Assembly: GCA_018668255.1 (NCBI GenBank)
Contig: JABISZ010000035.1
Coordinates: 62,001 to 126,000, forward strand
DNA from: Pseudomonadota bacterium
Lineage (GTDB): Bacteria; Pseudomonadota; Gammaproteobacteria; Ga0077536
Length of the DNA stretch: 64,000 nucleotides
Reading direction: 5' to 3'
Position numbers and translations under genes: made by a program. Under the pieces are notes generated by a model. It worked only from the letters and a program-made list of their open reading frames with translations, searched no databases and was not told the DNA's origin. Shown one piece after another: positions 55,803-64,000 of the stretch. Each line of letters opens with the position of its first letter. Position 1 is the first letter of the stretch.

Positions 55803-58136
55803 TTAATCAAAATAGTTTTTGAATCGTTCCAAGAAACCTTCCCTAGGGATAGGGACAAAGGCACCGTTACTTTTACTCATGCAATCACTGGTTCTGCGTA
55901 TCCACGATTTTCTATGTAACGGCACCAACTCACCGCCAGCACAAGAATCAGGAATCAATGCTCCAGTCACTAGGTCTATATTGGCCCAAACTAATTTATC
56001 AGATAGTTGCTCTGTAATTGGTTGTACTTTCGTCCCAACCATAATCGCAGTCCATAATGGGAGAGCTCCGCTGCCCCCAGTCAGCCCAGTAGATGAGTTG
56101 TCATCTCTCCCGACCCACACGACTCCCAGTAAATTCTGACCAAACCCCACAAACCAACTATCTCTGTTCTTATTTGAAGTACCCGTCTTACCAGCCAGTG
56201 GCTGGAAGGCTGGCAGTGCCTTAGTGAGACTTTTTGCCGTCCCAGTAGAGACAACCCTCATTAAACCATGCCTGATCAAGATAGCTGTCTCCGCCTCCAT
56301 CACTTTAGTCATTTTTAATCCGTAACGTGCCAACTTCTTCCCATCATTTGTCGTAACATTTTTGATAGCTTGAAGTGGTGTACGAAAACCTTGATTGGCC
56401 AGAGGTGTGTACATTTCCGTCAATGATAAAGGAGACATTTCTACAGCGCCAAGTAGTATAGAAGGAACAGAATTCAAATTATCTGGTGCGCCGAGAGTTA
56501 CCAAATAATTTTTAACTTCGTTCAATCCTAATTCGAAGCCTAACGAAATTGCCGCCAGATTTAATGATCGAGTTAACGCGTCAAGCAAAGTCACTTCTCC
56601 ATACTCTTCACTGTCATAATTTTTAGGCGTCCAAGTCACATCATGAACATCGGTCCATCGAATACTTTCATCTCTCAATATGCTTGCTAATGAATATCTA
56701 GTCGGCTTAGACAAGGCATAACTGTAAACAAAAGGTTTCACTACTGAACCGATTGGTCTCAATGCATCAACAGCTCGATTAAATCCATTTCGGTTAGGGT
56801 AGCGATCTCCGACAAGCGCTAGTATTTCACCGCTACGCGGGTCGGCGATAACTACGCCGGCTTGTAAGTCTTTCTTGCTTCGATCTTTTTCGATCTTATC
56901 CAAAGATAGTGGGATAACGGTCTCCGCATGACTTTGCAATTGGATATCTAAAGTTGTGAAGATATTTAAGCCTGATTCATTTAGATCTTGATATGAGTAA
57001 TCTCTTAACAGTTGCTGTTGAAGCAAGTTCATAAAAGATGAATGTTTTCTTTTTGCTGTCTTTTCTGTTACGGATAGGGATAAAGTCGAGTTTTTAAGCT
57101 TGACTACTTCTTGCTCGTCGAGCAAATTCGCGGAAAACATGACATCTAAGACAATGTTTCGTCTTTTCAAAGCTGCAGCCGGATGTCTCCTTGGATTATA
57201 GACTGACGGCCCCTTGACCAAACCAACAAGAGTGGCTATTTCAAGAGTATCAAGTTCGTCAAGCGGTTTGGTAAAGTAGAATAAAGATGCCAATCCAAAG
57301 CCATGAATGGCCCGGTTTCCTTCTTGACCTAAAAAAACTTCATTGATGTACGCTTCTAGGATCTCTTCCTTAGAATGTCTAAGTTCCAAAGATATGGACA
57401 TCATAATTTCTGTGACTTTGCGTTTCAACGTTCGGTCAGGACTAAGGTAAAAATTTTTCACTAGCTGCTGAGTTAAAGTACTAGCGCCTTGCTTATATCC
57501 TTTAGCTTGCAAATTATTGACGGCTGCGCGAGCGATTGCAGACAGATCTATTCCGTTATGCATAAAGAACTTCTGATCTTCCACTGCAATTAAGGCATTA
57601 ACAAAAGCTTCAGGAAGCTGATCATACCTAAGCAGCTCTCTATCTTCAAAACGTCTGGGGTGAATTTTTCCGATAAGAACAGGATCCATCCGCATCACTG
57701 GAATCATTTCGTTACTTTCAATCGAGCTGATCGAACTAAGTTCATTCCAGGAGAACTTCAGTTCTATTTTTTGCGATGGCTCTGGAATATCCCAGAAAGA
57801 AAAACCTCTGTGCCACAATTTTATTGAGGTCCCATCAATCACATATTGTCCAGTCCCGTGGAGTGATTGACTTTCAACGTAGCCCAAACTGTCAAGTTCC
57901 TTCACAAACTTCAGTAAATTAATCTCAGCCCCTTTGTATAACTCCATGGGACGCGCATAAACTTTAGCTGGGATCGACCACCGACTGGTCTGGAAAGTAT
58001 CGACAATTTTTCGATCCAATAGAGTCCAGTACACGGCAACACTGAGAATTCCTAAGATCATCAGAACCGAGAACACAAGAGTAAAGATTAAACGATAATT
58101 AATGCGTCCTTTCAAATGATGCGATCTCAATTTCAA
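55803..58136 (-). CDS. mrcB: Penicillin-binding protein 1B
   Basis: Bifunctional peptidoglycan glycosyltransferase and DD-transpeptidase of the inner membrane. The 777-residue protein has a TM helix at about 15-38, a UB2H-like domain (SRWSIPAKVYARPMELYKG and on), the GT51 active site with Glu186 (ALIAVEDQKFF) and GASTLTQQLVKNFYL, and the transpeptidase motifs RPIGSVVKPF (SxxK), a SLN in TRSLNLA and KTGTSNKNRD. PBP1b rather than 1a because of the UB2H region. Confidence 0.95.
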   Translation of the reverse strand: MKLRSHHLKGRINYRLIFTLVFSVLMILGILSVAVYWTLLDRKIVDTFQTSRWSIPAKVYARPMELYKGAEINLLKFVKELDSLGYVESQSLHGTGQYVIDGTSIKLWHRGFSFWDIPEPSQKIELKFSWNELSSISSIESNEMIPVMRMDPVLIGKIHPRRFEDRELLRYDQLPEAFVNALIAVEDQKFFMHNGIDLSAIARAAVNNLQAKGYKQGASTLTQQLVKNFYLSPDRTLKRKVTEIMMSISLELRHSKEEILEAYINEVFLGQEGNRAIHGFGLASLFYFTKPLDELDTLEIATLVGLVKGPSVYNPRRHPAAALKRRNIVLDVMFSANLLDEQEVVKLKNSTLSLSVTEKTAKRKHSSFMNLLQQQLLRDYSYQDLNESGLNIFTTLDIQLQSHAETVIPLSLDKIEKDRSKKDLQAGVVIADPRSGEILALVGDRYPNRNGFNRAVDALRPIGSVVKPFVYSYALSKPTRYSLASILRDESIRWTDVHDVTWTPKNYDSEEYGEVTLLDALTRSLNLAAISLGFELGLNEVKNYLVTLGAPDNLNSVPSILLGAVEMSPLSLTEMYTPLANQGFRTPLQAIKNVTTNDGKKLARYGLKMTKVMEAETAILIRHGLMRVVSTGTAKSLTKALPAFQPLAGKTGTSNKNRDSWFVGFGQNLLGVVWVGRDDNSSTGLTGGSGALPLWTAIMVGTKVQPITEQLSDKLVWANIDLVTGALIPDSCAGGELVPLHRKSWIRRTSDCMSKSNGAFVPIPREGFLERFKNYFD

Positions 58137-58417
58137 ACGTTTTCACCTAATTCTAATTGTTTGCAAACAACTTCTAGAATGTCATTTTAATTAATTAAGT
58201 TATATCTTCCAGTTACAGGAATGTAACCAAATCACCGGAGTTAAATAGGCATCTGCAGGATTATTATCTTGGTGAATTACCTAGAGTGAGATGAAGCCAA
58301 AACTTAAAAAAAATAGCGCCTCGGTTTGGGAGGCGCTATTAGTGCGAAGGAAACGCAGCTTTTTTGTTTAATAACCCAAATTGAACAGGCCACTAAAGAT
58401 TCTTTTCTGCAAGCGGG
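58137..58417. other. Gap between mrcB and the Lys/Ala-repeat gene
   Basis: About 280 bases with no gene. It holds the terminator at 58306-58340 for the Lys/Ala-repeat gene and AT-rich sequence next to mrcB that should contain the mrcB promoter. Confidence 0.6.
58306..58340 (-). terminator. Intrinsic terminator downstream of the Lys/Ala-repeat gene
   Basis: Eleven-base perfect arms (58312-58322 and 58330-58340) around a 7-base loop. On the minus strand they are followed by a T8 run (58313-58306), so the hairpin ends the transcript of the upstream histone-like gene. Confidence 0.9.
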
Positions 58418-58783
58418 TTAGCGCCTTCTAGCAGGGGCTTTCTTCTTGGCTACTGCTTTTTTCTTGGCAGGGGCTTTCTTCTTAGCTACTGCTTTTTTCT
58501 TGGCAGGGGCTTTCTTCTTAGCTACTGCTTTTTTCTTGGCAGGGGCTTTCTTCTTAGCTACTGCTTTTTTCTTCGCGGGTGCTTTCTTCTTAGCCACTAC
58601 TTTTTTCTTCGCGGGCGCTTTCTTCTTAGCCACTACTTTTTTCTTCGCAGGCGTCTTCTTAGCAACTACTTTTTTTGCAGATACTTTCTTAGCAACTACT
58701 TTTTTTGCAGGTGCTTTTTTAGCAACTACTTTTTTCTTAGCAACTGCTTTTTTTGCAGCGCCTTTTTTCTTGGCTGTGACCAT
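58418..58783 (-). CDS. Lys/Ala-repeat histone H1-like protein
   Basis: A 121-residue, extremely basic protein made almost only of Lys, Ala, Pro and Val. After MVTAKKKGAAKKAV it runs through imperfect copies of KKVVAKKAPA and then regular 12-residue units of the type KKKAVAKKKAPA, ending ARRR. Such proteins resemble eukaryotic histone H1 tails and bacterial AlgP/HctA-like nucleoid proteins that bind DNA nonspecifically. I choose the ATG at 58783 with GGGAG 8 bases upstream; an upstream in-frame start adds 27 residues unlike the family. The DNA encodes 36-base tandem repeats, prone to length change. The opposite strand has a spurious open frame. Confidence 0.85.
   Translation of the reverse strand: MVTAKKKGAAKKAVAKKKVVAKKAPAKKVVAKKVSAKKVVAKKTPAKKKVVAKKKAPAKKKVVAKKKAPAKKKAVAKKKAPAKKKAVAKKKAPAKKKAVAKKKAPAKKKAVAKKKAPARRR
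58425..58590. repeat. 36-base tandem repeats within the histone-like gene
   Basis: Near-identical units of 36 bases, each encoding 12 residues with the word ttcttggcaggggctttctt, are repeated about four times, grading into diverged copies farther toward the gene start. Replication slippage here would change the repeat number in 12-residue steps. Confidence 0.8.
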
Positions 58784-58938
58784 ACTATTAACTCCCAAAA
58801 AGGTTATTGTTTTTTTTTTGCATCCCGTAACGCCCTGTATACAGCACATCAAATAAATCTGCAAACAAAAGATTGATTAATAAGCGTCCCTAATATTACT
58901 TATAAAGTTCATGTTCTCTATCATACGGAGCAAAGAGA

Positions 58939-59583
58939 CTACAAATTAAGGAAAATTTTTCGGCGTATTTCTTCTACCGAGCCGACTCCATCGACTGTTA
59001 TATAATCCAAAGATGAGTCCACTATAGCGATGTCCGAATAATATTTGATCAGAGGCTTAGTTTGCTCATGGTAAACCCTAAGTCGATTCCTAATGGTGTC
59101 CTCCTTATCGTCATCTCGTTGAATAAGTTTCTCGCCAGTTAGATCGTCTAAGCCAGGACTCTGGGGGGCGTTAAATTTCACATGATAAGTTCTCCCAGAC
59201 GCCGTGTGTAACCTTCTACCAGACAAACGGTTAACTATTTCCTCGTCATTTACTGAAATTTCGATCACCTTATTTATTGCGAGCTGTACTTTCTCAAGGC
59301 CTCGCGCTTGAGGTATCGTCCTAGGAAATCCATCAAATAAAAATCCCCTCCTACAATCGCTCTCCGAGGTTCTTTCTTTAATCAGGTCAAGTATTAAGTC
59401 ATCCGATACCAAGCCACCTTCATCCATGATGGTCTTCGCTGTCCTACCTAATGCCGAATCAGCAGCTACGGCCGAACGCAGCATGTCACCGGTAGAAATC
59501 TTTGGTATGCCATACTTTGCGCAAATAAAATCACCTTGAGTCCCTTTTCCGGCGCCTGGTCCTCCTAATAAGATAATTTTCAT
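58939..59583 (-). CDS. adk: Adenylate kinase
   Basis: Interconverts 2 ADP and ATP plus AMP. The 214-residue protein has the P-loop [10 protein letters not shown] at 7-16, [21 protein letters not shown] and a LID domain without zinc cysteines ([19 protein letters not shown]). Same length as E. coli. Upstream of the Lys/Ala-repeat gene on the same strand. Confidence 0.98.
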   Translation of the reverse strand: MKIILLGGPGAGKGTQGDFICAKYGIPKISTGDMLRSAVAADSALGRTAKTIMDEGGLVSDDLILDLIKERTSESDCRRGFLFDGFPRTIPQARGLEKVQLAINKVIEISVNDEEIVNRLSGRRLHTASGRTYHVKFNAPQSPGLDDLTGEKLIQRDDDKEDTIRNRLRVYHEQTKPLIKYYSDIAIVDSSLDYITVDGVGSVEEIRRKIFLNL

Positions 59584-59777
59584 ATGCCTTTCGCCCCTTC
59601 AATTCATAGCTGTTAATAACACGCTGGCCTGAACAGATGAACACTGTCAGGAAATGTAAAACAATATTGTACCGCCCAATAATACACTTTTACTGATACT
59701 ATTTTCAGCGTAAAGGATTAATTAAATTCACAACTTCTAGAGAAAAGCTCTAGTTCTTGCTAATTATAGGGGAAAAC

Positions 59778-60149
59778 ATGCGTCCAATTCTCGAAAATAC
59801 CACTGACGCTTATAGCGTAACTGCATATGGAAAAGGGCAGATTGAACTGGGCGCTCGTCGAGTAAATGAGCCTTGTCTAGTTTTCCCCGACGCAATACAT
59901 TTCCCTGCGCTTCCTTCAGAACCAAATGACCTTGGCATAGAACATTTCTCGATACTCCTAGATAAGAGACCAGAAGTAATCATAGTCGGCACGGGAGCCA
60001 CTCAACTTTTTGTTTCAGGAAAAACTATTACCGAATGTAATAAACAAATGATAGGTGTCGAATGCATGGATACCGCAGCCGCATGCAGATGTTTTAATAT
60101 TTTACTCGCAGAAGGTCGTTATGTGGTGGCACTGCTCTACATGATTTAG
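59778..60149 (+). CDS. Mth938/NDUFAF3-like domain protein (DUF498)
   Basis: A 123-residue single-domain protein. The pattern YGKGQIELGARRVNEPCLVFPDAIHFP, then PEVIIVGTGATQLF and CMDTAAACRCFNILLAEGRYVVALLYMI, is the Mth938 fold, widespread in proteobacteria and related to the mitochondrial complex I assembly factor. Biochemical role not established. ATG 59778 has AGGGGA upstream; a frame from 59757 would add seven residues. It occupies the position next to nlpD where rpoS is usually found, but points the opposite way. Confidence 0.88.
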   Translation: MRPILENTTDAYSVTAYGKGQIELGARRVNEPCLVFPDAIHFPALPSEPNDLGIEHFSILLDKRPEVIIVGTGATQLFVSGKTITECNKQMIGVECMDTAAACRCFNILLAEGRYVVALLYMI

Positions 60150-60165
60150 TACAACGGAAATAAAG

Positions 60166-60927
60166 TTATCTTTCTGGCAAATAATTGAATGCGTCGACGG
60201 GCTTTCCCTTCTGTCTAATTTCGAAATATAAATTAACCTCTTTGCTCTCTGTGCTCCCCATGGTTGCGATTTTCTCGCCCAAAGCTACAAAATCGCCTTC
60301 CGAAACGAAAAGCTTCTGATTATGCCCATAAGCACTCAAGAAATTTCTTGAGTGCTGGATGATTAGCAATTTGCCGTACCCCCGCAAACTACTCCCGCTA
60401 TAAACCACAATTCCCGAAGCGGCAGCTTTTACAGTCTCTCCTAGCACCCCTTTAAAAGAGAGACCTCTCCCACTACCTAATCGAGAGCGCACGAATCTTC
60501 GGTGCTGACACGGCCAGCCCCATGTCAACCCTTTCAAAGAATTCGTAGTTACATAGCTGCCTGCGTTTGCCTTCACCTCGGCACTCGATTTACTTCGGCC
60601 GACCGCAGAAGTCAGACGCAAGACACTCCCGATAACTATCAGGTCAGGGCTATCAATCTTGTTCCATGCCACTAAATCTTCATATTGTATAGCGTGCCTC
60701 CAAGCTATGCCATGCAAGGTGTCTCCTTTTCTGACGACATAACGGATTGAGCGCTGCGTAGGATCGGACAGGATCTTTCCATTTGAAAAAATCTGCAGCG
60801 GTTCTGGTAACGTGTCTCTTGATACCAACGGCGCCAAACTAGATTTTTGGCAACTTACTATAAAAACAATTCCTGCCAGAACGATAGAACGGCATCGCCT
60901 CGCGTTAAAAGACTCCAAGAATTTCAC
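60166..60927 (-). CDS. nlpD: NlpD-like LysM/M23 lipoprotein
   Basis: Envelope protein that activates amidase AmiC in daughter-cell separation. The 253-residue protein has a signal with lipobox (IVSC, Cys26), a LysM domain (about 62-105, YVVRKGDTLHGIAWRH) and a C-terminal M23 fold without a full zinc site: the expected HxH is LYFEIR (first His replaced by Tyr). That is normal for NlpD, which is not itself an enzyme. Overlaps pcm by 4 bases. rpoS does not follow. Confidence 0.9.
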   Translation of the reverse strand: MKFLESFNARRCRSIVLAGIVFIVSCQKSSLAPLVSRDTLPEPLQIFSNGKILSDPTQRSIRYVVRKGDTLHGIAWRHAIQYEDLVAWNKIDSPDLIVIGSVLRLTSAVGRSKSSAEVKANAGSYVTTNSLKGLTWGWPCQHRRFVRSRLGSGRGLSFKGVLGETVKAAASGIVVYSGSSLRGYGKLLIIQHSRNFLSAYGHNQKLFVSEGDFVALGEKIATMGSTESKEVNLYFEIRQKGKPVDAFNYLPER

Positions 60928-61595
60928 TGCACCCCATCAAGTAGAGGAACAAAGCTCACATCATCAATTAATTGCTCAGACACCCCGCTTTCACTGCGCG
61001 TAAACAAACGTAGCTTTTGGGACCCCGCGATACCTATCGGGATCACTAAACGGCCTCCAATTGCTAATTGGCACAAAAGTTGTTCCGGGACATCAACAGG
61101 CGCAGCCGCAACTAAAATTGCATCATACTCTGCATTTGCCGCCCAGCCAGAGAAACCATTCCCATACTTCATTCGAATGTTGGTATATTTTAATTGATTT
61201 AACCTGTTCTCAGTCTTTACAAACAAACCTTTTATTCGCTCTACAGAAAAAACTCTTGCGGAGAAATGGCTAAGGACTGCTGCCTGATAGCCACAGCCTG
61301 AACCAATATCGAGGACCTTTTTCATAGGGCCTGAATCAAGCAACAACTCTGTCATGAGAGCCACCGTATAAGGCTGTGAAATCGTCTGTCCATAACCGAT
61401 AGGTAGCGCGGTGTTCTCGTAAGCCCGCGAGCCGAGGGCCTCATCAACAAATAGATGACGAGGAATAGTTCTTATGACCTCAAGGACTTGCTCAGAACCA
61501 ATGCCCATCTCTCTCAGAAGTTCAACTAACCTATTCCGAGCACGTTGCGAAGTCATCCCTATACCTGCTGAAGAATTCACAAGCTCAACACTCAA
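60924..61595 (-). CDS. pcm: Protein-L-isoaspartate O-methyltransferase
   Basis: Repairs isoaspartyl residues in aged proteins using SAM. The 223-residue protein has RHLFVDEALGSRAYENTALPIGYGQTISQP and motif I VLDIGSGCGYQAAVLSH, the canonical form; a divergent paralogue is at 33676. It overlaps argF and nlpD by 4 bases each, so argD-argF-pcm-nlpD are translationally coupled. In E. coli pcm follows surE instead. Confidence 0.95.
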   Translation of the reverse strand: MSVELVNSSAGIGMTSQRARNRLVELLREMGIGSEQVLEVIRTIPRHLFVDEALGSRAYENTALPIGYGQTISQPYTVALMTELLLDSGPMKKVLDIGSGCGYQAAVLSHFSARVFSVERIKGLFVKTENRLNQLKYTNIRMKYGNGFSGWAANAEYDAILVAAAPVDVPEQLLCQLAIGGRLVIPIGIAGSQKLRLFTRSESGVSEQLIDDVSFVPLLDGVQ

Positions 61596-62503
61596 ACAGA
61601 ATTTTTGGAGTTTTGCGCTATCAAAAATTCCAATAATGCTTTCTGCATGTGTAGCCTATTTCCTGCCTCTTGCCAAACTAAGGAGTTAGGGTGATCTATG
61701 ATATCAGCAGCCACCTCTTGCCCACGATGGGCAGGCAAGCAATGCATAAAGAGTGCATCGGACGCCGCTAGCCCCATGATTTTGGAATCTACTTGGTAGG
61801 GCAAGAATGCTTTTTCACGCTGAATCTTTTCGCTCTCTTGACCCATGCTGACCCAGGAGTCGGTCACCACAAGATCGGCACCGTCCGCAGCAGAACGCGG
61901 ATCATCGATTAAAGTTATATTCCGACCTAAAGGAACCGTTGGTTCATAACCAATGGGACTCGCCACCCTAAGATTAAAGCCCATCAGTTCTGCCGCGTTT
62001 ATATAAGAATTACACATGTTGTTTCCATCACCTATCCACGCCACAGTAGCTCCTCGAATATCGCCTCTCACCTCAAAGAAGGTTAATATATCGGTTAATA
62101 CTTGGCATGGATGGTATTGATTCGTAAGGCCGTTGATTACGGGTACCGTAGCATACTCAGCGTAGCAATCTACAACGTCTTGCTCGTATGTTCGCACCAT
62201 AATCACGTCGACCATTTCCGATAAGACTCGTGCTGTATCCTCCGGCGGCTCTCCTCTGCCTAGTTGGGAATCAGACGACGACAGAAAAATAGCACTACCA
62301 CCACCATCAGCCATAGCTGTCTCGAACGAAACTCGCGTACGAGTCGAGGACTTTTCAAAGATCATAGCCAATGTCTTATGACGTAAAATTGGTGGCCTTA
62401 CTCCTTGCCTTTTAAGAGTTTTCAGTTCTAGCGCTCTTTCAAGCATAGTTGCAACTTCATCTCTGCCAAGATCGGCAATGGTCAAAAAATGTCGAGTTTT
62501 CAT
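61592..62503 (-). CDS. argF: Ornithine carbamoyltransferase
   Basis: Forms citrulline from ornithine and carbamoyl phosphate in arginine synthesis. The 303-residue protein has the carbamoyl phosphate motif FEKSSTRTRVSFETAM, the ornithine site NGLTNQYHPCQVLTDILT and the catalytic-Cys MHCLPAHRGQEV. Overlaps argD by 4 bases; the pair supplies two steps of one pathway. Confidence 0.97.
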   Translation of the reverse strand: MKTRHFLTIADLGRDEVATMLERALELKTLKRQGVRPPILRHKTLAMIFEKSSTRTRVSFETAMADGGGSAIFLSSSDSQLGRGEPPEDTARVLSEMVDVIMVRTYEQDVVDCYAEYATVPVINGLTNQYHPCQVLTDILTFFEVRGDIRGATVAWIGDGNNMCNSYINAAELMGFNLRVASPIGYEPTVPLGRNITLIDDPRSAADGADLVVTDSWVSMGQESEKIQREKAFLPYQVDSKIMGLAASDALFMHCLPAHRGQEVAADIIDHPNSLVWQEAGNRLHMQKALLEFLIAQNSKNSV

Positions 62504-63708
62504 AACTTTCCTATTTGCTTTTCGTTTTTACTTAAGAAAAAAACGACTGCTTCCGCAACACCAGCAGCAATAGTTTCAGCAGTTTCATCCGATAAAATTA
62601 ATGGTGGTAGCAATCTGACAACATTCCCAGCTGTTACATTGATTAATAGGCCACGCTCAAAGCAAATATTCACTATTTCAGCGCACGGTCGATCGATAGT
62701 GATTCCAAGCATGAGACCTTTACCCCGAACCTCAACAACACCGTCCACATCAGAAAGCACATCATTAAGTCGTGTTACCATGAGACGCCCCAGCTTTGCT
62801 GCGCGGTCTAGGAGTGAATCCCGTTGAATTATTTCCAAAACTTTCAACGCTGCGCTACAAGCTAACGGATTTCCCCCAAAAGTTGAGCCATGGGTGCCGG
62901 GGGATAAGACTTCACTAGCGGCGCCTTTCGCTAAACATGCCCCTATAGGGACTCCGTTTCCAAGAGCTTTGGCGACCGTCAACACATCAGGCAGTAGTTT
63001 CTCATGTTGGAAAGCAAACCATTTCCCCGTTCGCCCTATACCACTTTGCACCTCATCCAGTATTAAAAGTGCATTATTTTCGTCACAAAGTTCTCGTAAT
63101 CTCGTGAGGTAACCTCGTGAAGGGATGACAACGCCTCCCTCCCCTTGGATAGGTTCTACCATCAATGCAACACAGTTAGCTTTTTCTAAAGCGGATTTGG
63201 CCTCATTAATGTTGCCATACTCTATGTGCTCGAATCCTCCCAACAAAGGGCTAAAGTTTTCATGCACTTTAGCATTTCCCGTCGCGCTAAGGGCACCCAT
63301 TGTACGCCCGTGGAAACTACCATACATGCAGACTATAGTAGGGTCGCTAATACCCCTTTGATGCCCATATTTACGCGCAATTTTTATTGCTGCTTCATTT
63401 GCTTCTGCGCCTGAATTACAGAAAAAAGCATTGTGCATGCCAGATAATTTAGTCAGATTGTCAGCTAATTCTTCTTGCACCCCAATTCCGTATAAATTTG
63501 ATGTATGAACAAGTTTGCCCGCCTGCGTACAAAGCGTCTCCCGAATTTCAGGATGTGCATGACCGAGGCCACATACTGCAATTCCTGACAATGCATCGAT
63601 GAATTCGCGGCCATCAATACTATATAATCTAGAGCCCTCTCCTCGTTCAAATGTGATAGTTGGACGGCCATAATTAGACATTAATGAAGAAGTTGTACTT
63701 GTATGCAT
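62500..63708 (-). CDS. argD: Acetylornithine aminotransferase
   Basis: PLP enzyme that converts acetylglutamate semialdehyde to acetylornithine; may also serve lysine synthesis. The 402-residue class-III aminotransferase has the cofactor motifs FCNSGAEANEAAIK and LLILDEVQSGIGRTGK, the lysine in LTVAKALGNGVPIGA, and HGSTFGGNPLACSAAL. First gene of the argD-argF-pcm-nlpD operon. Confidence 0.96.
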   Translation of the reverse strand: MHTSTTSSLMSNYGRPTITFERGEGSRLYSIDGREFIDALSGIAVCGLGHAHPEIRETLCTQAGKLVHTSNLYGIGVQEELADNLTKLSGMHNAFFCNSGAEANEAAIKIARKYGHQRGISDPTIVCMYGSFHGRTMGALSATGNAKVHENFSPLLGGFEHIEYGNINEAKSALEKANCVALMVEPIQGEGGVVIPSRGYLTRLRELCDENNALLILDEVQSGIGRTGKWFAFQHEKLLPDVLTVAKALGNGVPIGACLAKGAASEVLSPGTHGSTFGGNPLACSAALKVLEIIQRDSLLDRAAKLGRLMVTRLNDVLSDVDGVVEVRGKGLMLGITIDRPCAEIVNICFERGLLINVTAGNVVRLLPPLILSDETAETIAAGVAEAVVFFLSKNEKQIGKL

Positions 63709-63837
63709 GTAAACATTCCTGCAGCATGTAATTGGTTAAATACAAGAGCCGTTAGCAACGACCTATATCGTTTTAATAAAAAATTCACGCGTATCCTGTG
63801 CCAGTAGCGCAAACATATTACTTTGGCCATTCCTCGC

Positions 63838-63843
63838 TATAAT
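63838..63843 (+). promoter_or_regulatory. Consensus -10 box before the right-edge gene
   Basis: A TATAAT hexamer lies 44 bases before the TTG start of the hydantoinase B-like gene. The -35 region (about 63815) matches poorly. Confidence 0.35.
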
Positions 63844-63886
63844 AATATGTAACGCTAGAATTTTCAGCATATTAGCGGAGAACAGT

Positions 63887-64000
63887 TTGGAAACTTTAGA
63901 ACTGAGTTTGTTTGTTAGCAGAACTAATGCTATTTGTAAAAATATGGGAGCTGCTCTTAGACGAAGCGCTCTGTCTCCAAATATAACGGATAGACTAGAT
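63887..64000 (+). CDS. Hydantoinase B/oxoprolinase family protein, 5' end only
   Basis: Only 38 residues are visible, and the gene leaves the window. They read LSLFVSRTNAICKNMG then ALRRSALSPNITDRLD, which matches the conserved N-terminus of HyuB/N-methylhydantoinase B proteins (AICxxMG..LRR.AxSPNIxDRLD). Start is a TTG at 63887 with GGAG 6 bases before it. HyuB works with HyuA in ATP-dependent opening of hydantoin or oxoproline rings; the partner and substrate are outside the window. Confidence 0.78.
   Translation, partial: METLELSLFVSRTNAICKNMGAALRRSALSPNITDRLD

Noticed and set aside
58418-58783. CRISPR-like array
   Set aside because: The 36-base repeats are contiguous, without spacers, and encode protein repeats in one frame.
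58446-58856. Plus-strand open frame rich in Ala, Phe and Leu over the histone-like gene
   Set aside because: It is the mirror of the Lys/Ala codon repeats; the minus-strand gene has a ribosome site and terminator, this one has neither.
59737-59753. CTAGAG-AAAAG-CTCTAG inverted repeat before the Mth938-like gene
   Set aside because: The arms are only 6 bases and have no T-run or obvious operator context, so it could be chance.
60166-60927. Active M23 endopeptidase
   Set aside because: The zinc-site His in the HxH motif is Tyr (LYFEIR) and the protein matches inactive NlpD.

Overview
The window is a moderately AT-rich stretch of a gammaproteobacterial chromosome. The assignment rests on the rpsB-tsf-pyrH-frr-uppS-cdsA-dxr-rseP-bamA-skp-fabZ-lpxA-lpxB-rnhB-dnaE-accA-tilS block, the initiator tRNA-rimP-nusA-infB-rbfA-truB-rpsO-pnp block, and the presence of mutH, dusA, nlpD and hldE. 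The last group is typical of Gammaproteobacteria. Heptose and Kdo genes, BamA, RseP and DsbC indicate a complete Gram-negative envelope. Gene packing is dense, with many 4-bp or 8-bp overlaps. An uncultured marine lineage is plausible but cannot be proved from this sequence.

Region 1 (1-8921) is accessory oxidative metabolism. It holds a partial aldehyde dehydrogenase and a four-gene tungsten aldehyde oxidoreductase operon (aorA, aorB, aorC, aorD in transcription order on the minus strand). Divergent from it are a compact periplasmic binding-type protein and a YVTN beta-propeller protein. A DUF1244 gene, an orphan 24-residue pqqA and a cytochrome b561 follow. Together they suggest periplasmic, PQQ-dependent alcohol oxidation with cytoplasmic disposal of the aldehyde. 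The PQQ dehydrogenase itself and pqqBCDE are not in the window.

Region 2 (9017-11498) is a four-gene plus-strand cassette: an L,D-transpeptidase, a MotA/TolQ/ExbB-like channel protein, a one-TM MotB/ExbD-like protein with a periplasmic beta-rich domain, and a small two-TM protein with a Lys-rich tail. This is the best candidate in the window for an undescribed system, a proton-driven envelope machine next to a peptidoglycan cross-linker.

Region 3 (11501-31894) is the conserved translation, lipid A and outer-membrane block, but lpxD is absent from its normal place between skp and fabZ. Region 4 (31127-42308) holds map-mutH-dusA, an isoaspartyl methyltransferase-like gene with tolC, the heptose/Kdo operon hldE-hldD-waaA, a DUF3108 gene, dsbC, xerD and a glutaredoxin.

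Region 5 (42301-53755) carries rpsP-rimM-trmD-rplS, a 5-formyl-THF cyclo-ligase, the nusA-to-pnp translation block and, at its head, an initiator tRNA whose 1-72 position is an unusual U-U mismatch. Region 6 (53834-64000) has a hydrolase with an SCP2-like partner, a TPR lipoprotein, PBP1b, a Lys/Ala-repeat histone-like protein, adk, an Mth938-like gene, and a tightly coupled argD-argF-pcm-nlpD operon that lacks the usual downstream rpoS. The right edge starts a hydantoinase B-family gene. No CRISPR array, insertion sequence or prophage was seen.
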